The notes beneath the pieces are model-generated. The model made no database searches and had not been told where the DNA came from. It saw only the letters and a program-made list of their open reading frames with translations. The translations under genes were made by a program, and so were the position numbers. Shown in pieces: positions 10,307-23,355 of a DNA stretch of 64,000 bases. The number at the start of each line of letters is the position of its first letter. Positions within the stretch are counted from its first letter, which is position 1. Location: positions 26,157,883 to 26,221,882 of the forward strand of contig NC_088789.1 of the NCBI RefSeq assembly GCF_949628265.1, read 5' to 3'. This DNA is from Cloeon dipterum. Lineage: Eukaryota; Arthropoda; Insecta; Ephemeroptera; Baetidae.

Positions 10307-13300
10307 ATGAAGACCGCTATCTTGGCTCTTGTCCTCTTTACGGTGGCTCTGGCCCACGCTCTGCCAGTCCAGGATGAGCAGCTCGACGAGCAGCTGACTG
10401 ACTACGTTTTACAGCAAGGTAATATGTGCTCCGAAATTTAATCTCGGTCATTGTGTCATCATTATTTGAGGTTGAAACTCACAATAACCGGGCCTACTTG
10501 ATCATTTTAAAATATCGAACATCACTCGGGGGACATTAATCTTTCGGTTTTTAAAAAATTATATTTAAAATCTAATGGCCAAATGCCATTAATCAAAATT
10601 TTAGTTGAAAAGTAAGGAATGCCAGCTTATTTATTTAAATTCTAACCTTAAATAAGCAAAAGGTACGCAACTGAATTCTCATCCAGGATTTAAATCAAAT
10701 CAAGTTCAAGGGTTCGCTGCGGCCATCCGATTCGTAAATCTAATTGACACGAAATTCAAATTTCCGGGTGAAACAAAGAAAATGAGACTAGCGACACTTC
10801 AAGAAAATGAAAAATATACTGCTGCCAGTTTATTACAAAAGACTAAATATTGTATGGTGATGTGTCATCTTTTGTCTTGGCAAGTATTAAAAAAAAAGGA
10901 AGAGGTTAGTAGGGGTTTAACAATCGTGGTGTGAAATTTTGCGCTATCAAAAACATTATTTCGTACTCATCACTGTAAGAAAGGTCGAGTTCCAATCACA
11001 AAACAATTGTAGTCGAAGTTCTCCTGTTGCTCACAATGTATAGTGGTCGCAGTGGCTGCACGGCGAGGACCGGGTAGATGGTCTTGGGTGGACTCAGGGT
11101 GTCGAGGGTCCAAACCCGCCGCCCGTACGACGCCCGGGAAGGCTTCGCAGGCCGTCGATTCAAACAGTACAGAACGGCCCCGCAGGGCACCTGAGGTTAC
11201 AAGAAATTTGTCAGAAAGCGGCCAAAAATAAATCAAGTGCCCAGAAGTCACTTGGGAAAATAGGAAGCCCAAAGATTAAAACTGTAACTTACGTAGTAGT
11301 ACAGCTTAACAGTTAAATCGGATCCGACTCAGAATAGAAGTCGCAAGTTGGCTGAATGCACACCATCTACACGATGTGTGCTTCGCCAGTCAAGGGGTTT
11401 GGGCTTCTGACAAATTTACTTGCAGGCGAATACATATGCACTCGCCCCCACTTAGTGCCTGCTCAGGGTATAGGTTCGTCTATTTTAAATATAGGCGAAG
11501 GTGCACTCTTACAGCGAAAATTCACAATACATTGGTTCGCGCGAAACTTATACAATTCAAATTTTGATAGCGCTTGTGTGTAGGGGACATAGTGGAAGGA
11601 ATAGAGTAATAAAAAAATTAAAATAAATTATTCTCTTTTCGAATAATTACGTGTCTGATTTAATCTTAAGCCAATGAACTAAACAACGTTATACCTCCCC
11701 CCGTGCCTAAATTTTCCTTGGGAAACAGAACTGTTTTCCCATGGAAAATCAATTCACAGAAGGATGTTTTTTCAAATCCTTTGCATCAAAGTCACCAATA
11801 ACATTCCCATTCTCACCAATCAAAGTGAACATGTGTTGAGATTTTTGATTTACGATTTCGAATGGACCGACAAATGTGGGCAACAATTTAGCTGACATTC
11901 CCTCTCCTTTTTTAGAAAGCACAAAATTCCTTTTCATGACAAGATCTCCAACTTAAAAATTGCATGGCCGGCGTCTCAAATTGTAATGGTGCGCATTTTT
12001 CCTGTTTGCTGCTTGCATATATTCTTGAACTATTTTATATATTTTGTTCAATTTGGGAAAACGCTTGGCATATTTCTCAACAGGGTCTGCTACATTTTTG
12101 TCATTACTATTATCACGCGGTGCGTCAAAATTGTATAAATTCGGTTGTCTTCCAAATGCTAAGAAAAAAGGCGAATATTTTGTCGTTTCATGTACACTAG
12201 AGTTAATGGCAAAAGCTATTTCTTGCAAGTATTTATCCCAGTCTTTCTGATTGTCGGACACAAAACTTCGCATTATTGTCTCAAATACTCGGTTAACTCG
12301 CTCAGCAGGATTAGCTTGTGGGTGATATCGCGGTGTGTACTGCAAGGAAATGTTAAATTTCTTGGCTAACTCTTTAAAATCTTTACTCTGGTAAATCTTT
12401 GCGTTATCTTGGATCATTAACTCTGGCACGCCGTAGAGTAAGAATGATTTTTCCAACGCGGCGCAAACGCTTTTTGCCGTCGCGTCTCGCAATGGTGTTA
12501 AAATAACCATTTTGGAGAAAAAATCTTGCTGTGTGAGGACGTATTTATGCCCATTCGAACTCCGCGGCAACTCCCCCACTATATCTGAAGAAAAAACCTG
12601 CCAGGGTTTCTCGACCTGATGAGAACTCATATATCCCGCCTGTGCGGACTGACTGGCTTTCTGCTCCAAACAAGTGTGGCAGTTTGTCACGAACTTCGCA
12701 ATGTCACCACGCATTTTGGGCCAATAAAAATTTTCAGCAATTTTGTGAAACGTCTTAGTGAAGCCAAAATGACCTGCTTCAGGGCGTGCATGAAATCGGT
12801 TTAGTATTTCGGCTCTTTGTTCTTTGGGAATGACTTGTTTATAACACGACTCTTCCCAAGGGTTCCATGATTTTACTATTTTGAACAATTTACCATTCAC
12901 TACTTTAAATAATGGGAATTTTTGGGGATTGGTTTGCACTTTTTGCAACAAGTGCAAATACCAATTATCCTTTACGCGCGCGTCGGATGCAATGAGGCAC
13001 ATTTTTACTGGCGCGGAAAATGAACGTGAAAGCAAATCTGGCACCACATTTAATTTTCCCGGTTTGTGGTAAACATCAAAATTGTATTTCTGCAATTTAT
13101 AGACCCAGTTAGCTAATCTCCCTTTAGGATTTTTGAGGTCCTTAAGGAATTTCAGCGGCCTGTTGTCTGTAAAGAGCAAAAATTTATTATACGCCAGATA
13201 ACCCTCCAACCGCTCGATCGCCCAAACTATCGCTAGCGCTTCTTTGTGTATTGTTGGATACTTCTGCTCGGCTTCAGTCAAAACACGACTAACATAAAAC

Positions 13301-16300
13301 ACTGGGTGTTCGCCATCCTCAAACAATTGAGTAAGAACGCCGCTAATGCCCACATCGGACGCATCAGTTGACAGAATAAATTGTCTCGTAAAATCTGGTA
13401 AACGCACAAACGGATCTTTAATCAGTGCCTGTCTAATTGATGTAAATGCGGCCTCTTGCTCGCATTTCCATTCAAAAGCATTTTTCTTTCGCGTAAGTCT
13501 TGTCAAAGGTTCAACAACGGTACTAAAATTATCGATCAAACGCCTATAATAGGAAATGGCACCAAGCAACATTTTAACCTCTTTAATATTTGCCGGCCTT
13601 TTAAGTTGCAAAATCGATTGAATTTTGTCCGGATCTGGATGTAACCCGTTTTCATCCAATAAATAACCTAACATCTTCATTGAACTACGTAGGAATTTAC
13701 TTTTTCCCCAATTTGGAGTCATATTCGCTTCTCTAATCAAGCGGAAGAATTCTCGAAGCACCTCAAAATGTAACTCAAGCGTCGGCGTACCGAGAAACAC
13801 ATCGTCTATATATACCTTAAGATACTTTTTGATCCAAGAGTTCCCAATAATCTTGTCAAACACCCTCATGAAAGCTGGACCACTGTTGATAGCCCCAAAT
13901 GGCACTACTTTAAACTGAAATTGGCCCTTCTGAGGAATGAAAAAGGCTGTTTTAGGTTTACTTTCATTATCAAGTGGTATTTGCCAATAGCTTTTCCGGA
14001 AATCAACCGAGCTAATGTATTTAAACTCGCCCAAGTGATCAAGAATTGTGGCCAAAATCGGTACTGCATACGCGTCAGGTGTTGTAACTTTATTCAGCTC
14101 CCGTAAATCTAATACAAATCTTGGTTCTGTTCCTTTCGCTTCATTCCGCACAAAAAATCCTGGAGCGTTCCAAGGGCTTTTAGCTTCCTCAATCACGTCC
14201 ATTTCAAGCAACTCATCAACGGTTTTGTGCATTACCACGAGCTCTGGTGGAGCAATATAATATTGCTTGCATTTCACCGGTTTTGCGTCTCCCGTGTCGA
14301 TGTGATGTTCGAATTGAACGCGTCCTAACTTAGTTGGAAAACTATCTCGCATTTCGGCAATAAATGTTTCTAATTCAGCTTTGTCGTGCTCACCTAACTT
14401 GTTACCATCCGCTAATACTGCTGCTGCTTTTGGCTGGTTACCTTTTTCACCCGCGCACGAAATATGCCAAGTGCCTTTCTTCACGTCAGGAATAAATCCG
14501 GTTTTTAGCCAAAAATCTAAGCCTAGAATTAAGGATTGTTCAATTTTAGGGACCACCAACGCCGAAATCAAAAAAGATTTATTGTCCAAAATGATGGGTA
14601 AATCTACGCTCCCTATCACTTCATTATACGAATTGTCGGCTAATTCAACTCGCCTAACACTCGTCTTGTCTATATGTAATCCTAACTGGTCGATGACCGG
14701 CATGCCCGGACCTCCGACAATGCACACAGATGCACCACAATCCAACAATGCAGTCAGTTGTTTATTTACTACACATACGTCTAAAAATAATCTGTCATCG
14801 TCCAAAAGTGACTGAAACTTTCGTTCATTCTCACTCGCGCGCAGTGAATTTTGTCGCAATTTATTCTTTATTGCCGCAATTTTCACGCGTATTGTCTCTG
14901 TCCGAAATCGATCTACATGGCACTTCCATTCCCGTCTTGTTTGACAGCGGGCCGCGGCGACGAAGTGCTCGTATCGGTCGGGCCCCTTGGCACGTTTTTT
15001 GCCATTTGACTGCATCTCTCATTCGTACACTTTGACTTAACCACACCTGACTTCCCACAAGAGTAACAAAATTTATTTGCTACGTTAGAAGGACAATAAA
15101 CAAATCTATGTCCCGGTTTACGGCAATTCCAGCACACTCTGTCTGCACTCTCTGCAGTCGCATTTCGCACAAACAATGGATTTGGTTTTGCTAAACCCGG
15201 CACATAGTTCAATTTCTTGTCTTTCCCTTCAGTTTGTCGCGCCGCGCCTTCACTCGCAGAAGCCGCCTGCTGCTGCTTCTTTTCGCTCGCAATCGCGCAC
15301 GCTTTCTTCTCGTTTGTCTTTTTCTCGTTCGCTCGCTTTTTCTCCTCGTATCTATACACTAATTTTGGCTCGACGGGATTTTCTGGAGTTTGCGGCTCCT
15401 TGTATGTCTGAATTCTACACTGGACCTTCTCCAGTTTCAGTCCCTCCCTGACTAAATCGTGCAATGAATGAATATCCTCGAGTGGCAATTTATCCAATGA
15501 AACTGGATTCAAACGCGCAATAATGAACTCGAGCTTCTCCGCGTCACTCGGCGGTTTCGCTAGCAGTGAAAAACTCTGCTTCATCTCAGCCACATAAATA
15601 TTCAAACGTTCATCTACTCCCTGCGTTCGCAATCTAAGTTGATGCCACAATCGCTCGTCATAATTCGGAGGTTTAAAATTCTGCAAGAAATCCGGTACAA
15701 AATCAGCCCACGAACTCCAACACTCGCGGTTCGCCATGAACCAAGTTCTCGCTTGTCCCACGAACAAGTTGTGCGCGGCCAACCAAATCTCGCGATCAGT
15801 CAAATTACTCTCGCTCTTCTTCAACTCGAATTCGCGCAGAAACTCGGCGAAACTTAACTCAGATTTAGAATCTCCGTCAAATTTCAATTTCCAGTCCCGG
15901 ACCGAAATAACTTTCCCTCGTTTCCGCGATTCTGTCAACGACTCCGTGATAGGCCACACCTTGGCCTGTCCATCGCTTGCCAAAATCGGAATTGGTTGTT
16001 TCGACTCTTCATCTACAATCATCGGCATGTACAAAAGTGACCCTGCGGTTAATTTTGCCCTGCCTTGAGGCGTCGAGTGCGCCGCAACCGCGTTCTCTTC
16101 ACGCGCGTTGTTTGCATTGCCCTCGCTCTCTTCATCATCATCCGAGTCCCCGGCTCCCAAAATCTGAATCGACAAATTTAGTTGCTGTTCTTGGCGGTCG
16201 ACAGGTCCAGCTGTCACTCCCGACCCACCCTGTTGCTTTTGCTCATCCACGTTACCTTTGCACACGCGCGCGTAAGCTCTCTCTAAATGCTGCCTCAAAA

Positions 16301-18796
16301 ACTGGATATTTTGAGTTGTTTTAACCGCATCTTCAGGGGGAAATAGTCTGCAAAGTCGGTCGCGAAAAAATGCAATATGCGTTTTCACCTTCCGCATCTC
16401 CGTTTGATTTTGCCCTGAAGCAGCTGATCTCGCCCACGTTTTCACATTCTCTACACTAGTCGTCAGCCTCGCAAGCTCGTCGGTAATCTCGGCTACATCT
16501 GTAACTTTGATTTCCTCGATTTCACCCGCAAGAACTGCAGCGCGCGCGGTTTTCAATTCGTCTCTCAAAGTTTTCAGAGTTTTGTCTCCGATCTCAATAC
16601 CACGGAACTCACATTCTAGCTTAACATAATCATCTGTCAAACGGTCAAACTCAATGTTCAGCCGTTCCATCTTGAACTCAAACTAAATCTTTAAATCAAC
16701 AATCAAAATTAAATGAATGCACACACAAAATCTAAAAATCAATTCAAACTCTGCCTTAGAATTAAATTGAATAAACGACAACGAAATCGAAAATTACGAT
16801 CTAGAGAGGAATTTACAATGGAAGTTCGCCCCTAATCTCGCATTCCACGACTCAACAAAATTCAACAAATTTCTCAACGCACTCGCAATTAATGTAATGC
16901 TACTAACGCAAGAAATTTACACAAAACTGCAACAGGATCGCAACGCAACAATTTGTAGTCAGCCAAAAATTTCAATAATGGGAATTGAAATGTCCAAGAA
17001 AATGCACTTTATAAATAGAAGAATTCAAATTACTTTAGGGAACCGAATGTCGCATTTGACAAATTCAAGGGATGCCATCTAATGGCCAAATGCCATTAAT
17101 CAAAATTTTAGTTGAAAAGTAAGGAATGCCAGCTTATTTATTTAAATTCTAACCTTAAATAAGCAAAAGGTACGCAACTGAATTCTCATCCAGGATTTAA
17201 ATCAAATCAAGTTCAAGGGTTCGCTGCGGCCATCCGATTCGTAAATCTAATTGACACGAAATTCAAATTTCCGGGTGAAACAAAGAAAATGAGACTAGCG
17301 ACACTTCAAGAAAATGAAAAATATACTGCTGCCAGTTTATTACAAAAGACTAAATATTGTATGGTGATGTGTCATCTTTTGTCTTGGCAAGTATTAAAAA
17401 AAAAGGAAGAGGTTAGTAGGGGTTTAACAATCGTGGTGTGAAATTTTGCGCTATCAAAAACATTATTTCGTACTCATCACTGTAAGAAAGGTCGAGTTCC
17501 AATCACAAAACAATTGTAGTCGAAGTTCTCCTGTTGCTCACAATGTATAGTGGTCGCAGTGGCTGCACGGCGAGGACCGGGTAGATGGTCTTGGGTGGAC
17601 TCAGGGTGTCGAGGGTCCAAACCCGCCGCCCGTACGACGCCCGGGAAGGCTTCGCAGGCCGTCGATTCAAACAGTACAGAACGGCCCCGCAGGGCACCTG
17701 AGGTTACAAGAAATTTGTCAGAAAGCGGCCAAAAATAAATCAAGTGCCCAGAAGTCACTTGGGAAAATAGGAAGCCCAAAGATTAAAACTGTAACTTACG
17801 TAGTAGTACAGCTTAACAGTTAAATCGGATCCGACTCAGAATAGAAGTCGCAAGTTGGCTGAATGCACACCATCTACACGATGTGTGCTTCGCCAGTCAA
17901 GGGGTTTGGGCTTCTGACAAATTTACTTGCAGGCGAATACATATGCACTCGCCCCCACTTAGTGCCTGCTCAGGGTATAGGTTCGTCTATTTTAAATATA
18001 GGCGAAGGTGCACTCTTACAGCGAAAATTCACAATACATTGGTTCGCGCGAAACTTATACAATTCAAATTTTGATAGCGCTTGTGTGTAGGGGACATAGT
18101 GGAAGGAATAGAGTAATAAAAAAATTAAAATAAATTATTCTCTTTTCGAATAATTACGTGTCTGATTTAATCTTAAGCCAATGAACTAAACAACGTTATA
18201 AAAATATTGTTTAGAAAATTAAAAATAAATCTCTACCAAGATTTCCTTGAAAACAGTGGGTTTGTTCATTAAGTTCATTTTTTTCCATTTAATCAATTTA
18301 CATGTTGATTTATTTTTAAATTAGTCAAGGTCGAGATTTTTTGTTTTGCTGTTTTATAAGTGAGTCACATCAAAATTACAAGCTAGTGAAGCATTCATTC
18401 AAATCATAAAATTTTTTTAGGAAAATATCTTTGTCTTGATTCGTTAGGACATCATTAAACAATCGGCAGCATTATTTTGGGCCAAATATTTCAAGTCAAT
18501 CAGAGCAATGAATACAAAAATAATAATTCCTCTTCCATCAATTATTTCCACCAGCAGAATTCTTACTCATTTATCAGTTCTAATCTAATTAAAACAATGT
18601 TTTCACAGCTGCGGATGGAATTTTGGTGCGGCAAGTGAGGGCTGCTGATCCCCAGTATGGCTTTGGCGGATACAGACCTCATTATGGTCACCATGGCCAC
18701 CACGGACACCATGGTCACCACGGACACCATCATGGACACCATGGACACCATCATGGACACCACCATGGCCATCACCACGGACACCATTACGGATAA
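10307..18796 (+). CDS. H3: secreted His/Gly-rich propeptide, intron hosts a retrotransposon
   Basis: Exons 10307-10418 and 18609-18796 encode 99 residues. Signal peptide MKTAILALVLFTVALAHALP; pro-region QDEQLDEQLTDYVLQQ; exon 2 has LVRQVR, AADP, QYGFGGYRPHYG and a His/Gly-rich tail. The coding frame and splice sites are intact, but the intron is 8190 bp because a gypsy element occupies 10572-18200. Without it the intron would be about 560 bp, as in H5 and H6. H6 encodes an almost identical protein. Whether the gene is still expressed cannot be told from sequence. Confidence 0.72.
10572..11693 (-). repeat. Gypsy element LTR (downstream end of element)
   Basis: 1122 bp, starting TATAACGTT and ending CATTAG in element orientation. 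Identical by eye to 17079-18200, including every short open frame in it. It is preceded by the purine tract. Confidence 0.92.
11749..15015 (-). CDS. Gypsy element pol region (fossil entry)
   Basis: Domains in order: aspartic protease (LLDCGASVCIVGG), reverse transcriptase with YIDDVFLG, RNase H (LSTDASDVGISGVL), integrase zinc domain (HARPEAGHFG, CHTC) and DDE catalytic core (IQDNAKIY). It overlaps the end of gag by about 100 bp in another frame, an arrangement for which this superfamily commonly uses programmed frameshifting. The region looks near-whole with about one apparent break. Confidence 0.9.
14913..16670 (-). CDS. Gypsy element gag (fossil entry)
   Basis: 585-residue open frame with a capsid-like middle (WFMANRECWSSW, RLRTQGVDERLNIYVAEMKQ) and a C-terminal zinc knuckle CWNCRKPGHRFVYC, after a Lys/Glu-rich linker. 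It forms the 5' frame of the element and overlaps pol at its end. Confidence 0.9.
   Translation of the reverse strand: MERLNIEFDRLTDDYVKLECEFRGIEIGDKTLKTLRDELKTARAAVLAGEIEEIKVTDVAEITDELARLTTSVENVKTWARSAASGQNQTEMRKVKTHIAFFRDRLCRLFPPEDAVKTTQNIQFLRQHLERAYARVCKGNVDEQKQQGGSGVTAGPVDRQEQQLNLSIQILGAGDSDDDEESEGNANNAREENAVAAHSTPQGRAKLTAGSLLYMPMIVDEESKQPIPILASDGQAKVWPITESLTESRKRGKVISVRDWKLKFDGDSKSELSFAEFLREFELKKSESNLTDREIWLAAHNLFVGQARTWFMANRECWSSWADFVPDFLQNFKPPNYDERLWHQLRLRTQGVDERLNIYVAEMKQSFSLLAKPPSDAEKLEFIIARLNPVSLDKLPLEDIHSLHDLVREGLKLEKVQCRIQTYKEPQTPENPVEPKLVYRYEEKKRANEKKTNEKKACAIASEKKQQQAASASEGAARQTEGKDKKLNYVPGLAKPNPLFVRNATAESADRVCWNCRKPGHRFVYCPSNVANKFCYSCGKSGVVKSKCTNERCSQMAKNVPRGPTDTSTSSPRPAVKQDGNGSAM
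17079..18200 (-). repeat. Gypsy element LTR (upstream end of element)
   Basis: 1122 bp, the same length and sequence by eye as 10572-11693. The primer-binding site follows inside the element. Confidence 0.92.
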
Positions 18797-20640
18797 AAAT
18801 TGTTCTTAGTTTTAGCCTTTAAGTTCCTCTTGTAGAATATTTTGTATTGTAAATATTTCTATCAATAAAATTTGTTAAATGAAAATATATATCACATTTC
18901 ATTTCAAAAGGGCTGAAAATAGAACATCAGTTTTCATTCAAAAAGATTATTTTCTCTATTGTCGTTTCATAAAATGTTATCTAAAAATACCCAAAGAAAA
19001 ATGCACAAAATCAGGACAAATGCTTTTAGGAATGATTCAAACGTCTTGATTATTGACTTAAAGATGGTATTTAATTATTTTAATTTGATTTCATTAATAG
19101 CAGGTCTACATTGGCATCGTAATTGCTCTGGATAGCCAAGATTGCTGGTTTTGTTCTACGATTTTCGCATGATTCTCATGCTATATATTTAAATTAAACA
19201 ACATGCAAGAGCCATTCAGGGTAACAGTTCTCTCCTAATTAAATCTAAACTACGAAGACGTCACGGTTTCCTGGCCACTCGATTTGTCTCTAGTTCTTAT
19301 TTATTAACGCAAATTCCGATTACAAAAATTAAATCTCTGCTAACGATAAATAAAATATAATTATTTACATCCGTATTTTTGAAGTCCTTTAGTTTCAACG
19401 TCCATTCGAATTAAAATATTTTGAAATTTCGTAATAAATATATACCTTAAGAGCTTACACTACTGCGAGACGCTTGAGTCTCGTGTCTCGTGAGAGACTA
19501 AATAAAAATACTGCTGTGCAAGTCGCGAGTTAATTTCTATCAGAGCGAAAACGTGAGCTGGCGGGCCTTTCCTTTAGATTTATTAATCACTATTTTGGGT
19601 CACAAGATTCAGTCTGCGAGGATCCCGATCGAACCGGTTATTCGAGTTTACGCTAAAGCGCCGCGGGCGAGCGGAATCCAAACATTGCAAGCCTGCTCTT
19701 TTTGTTTTGCTCAATTTTTTGCGATACAAACGCAATGCTCCTTTAAAGGCGCCCGTGTTGCGCTCAGTGACATAAACAAGCCGTTGTGATCAATGATTCT
19801 AGTCAATCAAAATTTTCACTTGGTCCGCTCACGTGCTCTCATGAATTGTTGGTGTAATGTTTTATAGGACAGGACAGTCCACATAGCAACAGAAAATTTT
19901 TACTTTGCTCTGCTTGCCCCAAAATCTCCTTGATTTTTTTTCTAGCATTGCTTTGCATTTTTGACCTTCTAATAAACCACCGCAAGTTCTGAACTTTTAA
20001 TTTAGATGCAAATGATTTAAATATTGTATACGAATTAAAATTTTTAATGTGCATGTGTTATCAAAGCCACAATGATTACGAAGCATGAGTAGATGATAAT
20101 CTTTCTACATCCTCTGGAGCTATCGATTAGAAATTTATTAAAAATTTTAGAATAAATTTATATTAATTGAGTTAAATAAATTAAAATTAACAGTTTTATT
20201 TAAAACAAATATATCTAATTGATATATTAAAATAAAGATGTAAATTAAATATGCTTTATTTTTTTAATGTATTTTATGTTGTATATATATTGCTCAAATT
20301 TGTTAGAAGTACTAATTTGCACATTAAATTAATATAGTAAAGTAAGTCTTAAAAGTTTTTTGTTTTATGATTATGTCCGTTTCTTTTTAAATAAAAAAAT
20401 CAATTTGAAATTTGAAATCTTGTTATCTAATTATCTGATTGCAGCGATACGTTGAAAATAATAAGAGTTTAAAGATAATTTTTCTGAAGCCAGTTTTCTA
20501 TCCATCTTAATCATCTCTTCTTCTTTTTAAGCGTCGTCCGTTTTTCTTTCATTCCAGAAACTGGTTTTGACCGCTAAAAATGCCTGATTTCAAAGGCAGT
20601 TAGGAAAAACCCAAGAAAGCGGATGCAAGGAGAATTTTGC
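18797..20640. repeat. Module R3 downstream of H3
   Basis: About 1.8 kb homologous to the sequence after H6 (27055-28890); its first 800 bp is also found after H5 (24370-25200). It includes GCGAGACGCTTGAGTCTCGT, a CpG-rich stretch around 19610-19680 and long AT-rich DNA. A short frame repeated in two copies (HKIQSARIPIEPV) has no recognisable motif. The right end (20598-20643) matches the upstream part of a G-type promoter. Confidence 0.6.
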
Positions 20641-20721
20641 CGACGAAACTCCACCATTGCGCGTCAATATTTTCCTGCGGCCAAGACTATATAGCTTTTG
20701 CAATTTTTTTTTGCATCTTCC

Positions 20722-20777
20722 AAAATTCCCCAGCGACCAGACCAGTATATGAAAGCGGATTCTGGGGGGTATAAAAG
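20722..20777 (+). promoter_or_regulatory. H4 core promoter: kappaB-like decamer and TATA box
   Basis: AAAATTCCCC at 20722-20731 lies 48 bp upstream of TATAAAAG at 20770-20777. The distal H module is missing: homology to other H promoters starts only at about 20644, after a stretch of G-type promoter. Confidence 0.6.
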
Positions 20778-20833
20778 GGGCTAAACGCAGATCAGGAATC
20801 ACACTTCTCCCAACGAAGTCTCCCAAGTACAAC

Positions 20834-21739
20834 ATGAAGACCGCTATTTTGGCTTTTGCACTCTTTTTCGTGGTTCTGGCACACGCTCTGCCGGTCCAGG
20901 ATGAGCAGAGCGACGACCAGCGGATTGAGCTGACTGAGACTGAACACGTTTTACGGCGAGGTAATGTGTGCTCCAAAATTTTATCTCGTTCATTTTATCA
21001 TCATTCTTTGAGGCTAAAACTTTAAATAGCCAAATGGATCAGTTTAAAAACTTAAACATCACTTGGGATGACTTTAAACTTCAGTTTAGAATTTGCTAGA
21101 TTTTTGGAAATTTGGATTTGAAATATTAGTGTAGAAAATTAAAAAAATCTTGACCAATATTTCCTTGAGGATAGTCGGTATTTGATTAAAAGTTTCATAT
21201 TTATTTTTTGTTTCATTAAATTGATATTTATATGATGTTTTTTATATTTTTAAGAGTTTTTTTTCCTGTACTGTAATATCAGTGAGTTACATAAAAATTG
21301 AAGTATTCATTCAAATCATAAAATTGGTAGTGCGAAGCACATTTTAGAAAGAGAATTTTGTCTTGCATTGTTTCGACATCATTAAACAGTCCGGCTAAGA
21401 TCACATAATGATTTTGGGCAGAATACTTTAGGTCAATTGGAGCAAAAAATACAAACATAATAATTCGATAAATTATTTCCACCAATAAAATTCTTACTCG
21501 TTCATCAGTTCTAATTTAATTGAAACAATATTTTCACAGATGCGTCAGAAGGGAATTCAATGTTAAAAATTGCACGGTCAGAGAGGGCTGCTGATCCCAA
21601 CCGTGGTCACCATGGACACCATGGCCACCACGGACACCATGGCCACCACGGACACCATGGCCATCATGGTCACCATGGACACCACGGCCATCATGGACAC
21701 CACGGACACCATGGTCACCACGGACACCATCATGGATGA
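20834..21739 (+). CDS. H4: secreted His/Gly-rich propeptide, two exons
   Basis: Exons 20834-20960 and 21540-21739 encode 108 residues. Signal peptide MKTAILAFALFFVVLAHALP, pro-region QDEQSDDQRIELTETEHVLRR, then in exon 2 ARSER (R-x-x-R), AADPNRG and about a dozen Gly-His-His triplets. It is the sister of H1 in protein, intron and 3' flank but lacks the palindrome. The triplet number differs from H1, as expected for a repeat that expands and contracts. Confidence 0.8.
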
Positions 21740-21999
21740 AAATTATCCTTATGGTATTATCCTTCAAGTTCCTCCTCTATAATAGTTTGTTTTGTAAGCA
21801 AAGCGTTTATCAATAAAATGTTTATAATGAAAACATTACCATATTTCATTTCAAAAAGGCTGAAAATAGAATGTCATCTTTGATTTAAAAAGCTTCTTAT
21901 CTTTATGAATGCATAATGATCTATATATAGCTTCCAGCTTTTATAAAAAAAATACCCTAATCTAGAAAAGTGTACAAAATCAGGAAAAATACCTTTAAG

Positions 22000-22865
22000 G
22001 AATATGATTCAAACGTCTAAATAATTGACTTAAAGATAGTATTTGGAGGGAAACTGCGTCATATTTGCTTTTTTATAACTCAATCAGTAACATTCCCAAA
22101 GGCTCTCTGTTTGTTGAAACTGACCTAACTTTTATTTTTCTTTCTCTCTCGTTGCTTGGAATGATAACGAACGCGACGAGCTCTATAATATTTTGCCGTT
22201 TATAAAAAACTCACCAGTTTAATAATGCAAATTAGGTAATTCTGTTCCTCTCTGATCGCAGAATTCTTTTCATTCCTGTTATGAGACTCTCAAGTGTTGT
22301 ACGAAAAGGATTTCTTAATTTTGAAATATTTCGAGAGAATATTAATCAAATTGTAATGTTAATTATTATTAAGCACGATTTAATGGAACTCATTTCATCA
22401 ATTCACTCGAATTTGCAATTAAAGATATTCTCTATAATGTTGTGGCGGTGCCTTCTCTCCACTACTGTCCTAGTAACTATAGTTTGCATTTTAACCTGTA
22501 TCATCAGGTAGCAGTGTAAAAGGTGTGCGATAAGCAGTGCACCCTTCCTGCACCCCCAATGCATCTTTAGCCTCGTGCGACAGCAGTCGCAACACAATAT
22601 TCTATCTCCGGCACACAATCAGATGAGAATTCGTGCGAGAATATTCTTGAAACTTGCTTTGATCTCGAATTAATAATATCCGCACTACTTACGGGGTAAG
22701 AATTTATCAAATTGTATAATAATAATAATTGTACATGTTCAAATTTGATATTTTCATTTTCACATTTTTTATTGTTTGTGATTTGAGTTATTTGTGATAT
22801 TTCTCAGTCTTAACTTTACTACGTCCAACTACGAGACCTAAATAAAAGACGATTATTACACTTAC
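22000..22865. repeat. Dispersed module R1, copy after H4
   Basis: Homologous over its length to 6230-7090. It supports an H1-H2 / H4-H5 block duplication. No gene is supported. Confidence 0.6.
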
Positions 22866-23355
22866 CACTAAAAGACGCATTTCTGTCACGGCTCCACGGA
22901 CCCACAATGTGATTTTGAGAAAGTCCAAAAAATGTAGTTCAAAAATTGATAGTTTCCTGATTTCCTGTGCGTTTAAGACAGTTTCTCAAAATGATCTCAT
23001 ATCATTATGTAATAAAGAAAACACATTTCATTTATTGCACGATGTAGTTGATCGTAAATTTTTGCTTAGAGTTATCCTTCGCAAACAGGTGCCAATTTTG
23101 CCAATATCTGCTCGTCGCATCGCAGCTGTCACCTCGCATTTGATTGCACTCAGTGTGTTTACGTCCGCTTCTGAGAACCGAGAATTATTTGCTCTGCTAT
23201 CGAAGTGAGCGGAGAGTAGTCGGGCAGTGCGCACGCAAAACGTACTCGCAAATGCGTATAAGAGAAAGGGTGTCGCAGCAAAATTCAACCATTGCGCGTC
23301 AATATTTTCCTGCGGGCAAAACTATACAGCTTTGCAATTTTTTTTTGCAAATTCC

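Larger units (their letters stand above)
10572..18200 (-). mobile_element. Ty3/gypsy LTR retrotransposon, near-whole and very young
   Basis: Two 1122 bp direct repeats (10572-11693 and 17079-18200) flank gag and pol frames on the minus strand. Order PR-RT-RNase H-integrase identifies Ty3/gypsy. The flanks are AAAAT on both sides, consistent with a 5 bp target duplication when compared with the uninterrupted H6 intron. A TGG-starting primer-binding site lies next to the upstream LTR (about 17060-17077) and a purine tract (11694-11702, minus) next to the downstream LTR. LTRs show no difference by eye, which implies a recent insertion. It looks almost whole, with about one apparent break. No envelope frame is seen. 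Confidence 0.93.

Noticed and set aside
10970-11583. Open frames of 62-100 residues inside both LTRs
   Set aside because: They are identical in both LTRs because the LTRs are identical, on both strands, and show no domain.
10572-18200. An envelope gene, which would make the element an errantivirus-like provirus
   Set aside because: No third long frame lies between pol and the downstream LTR; the space is too short.
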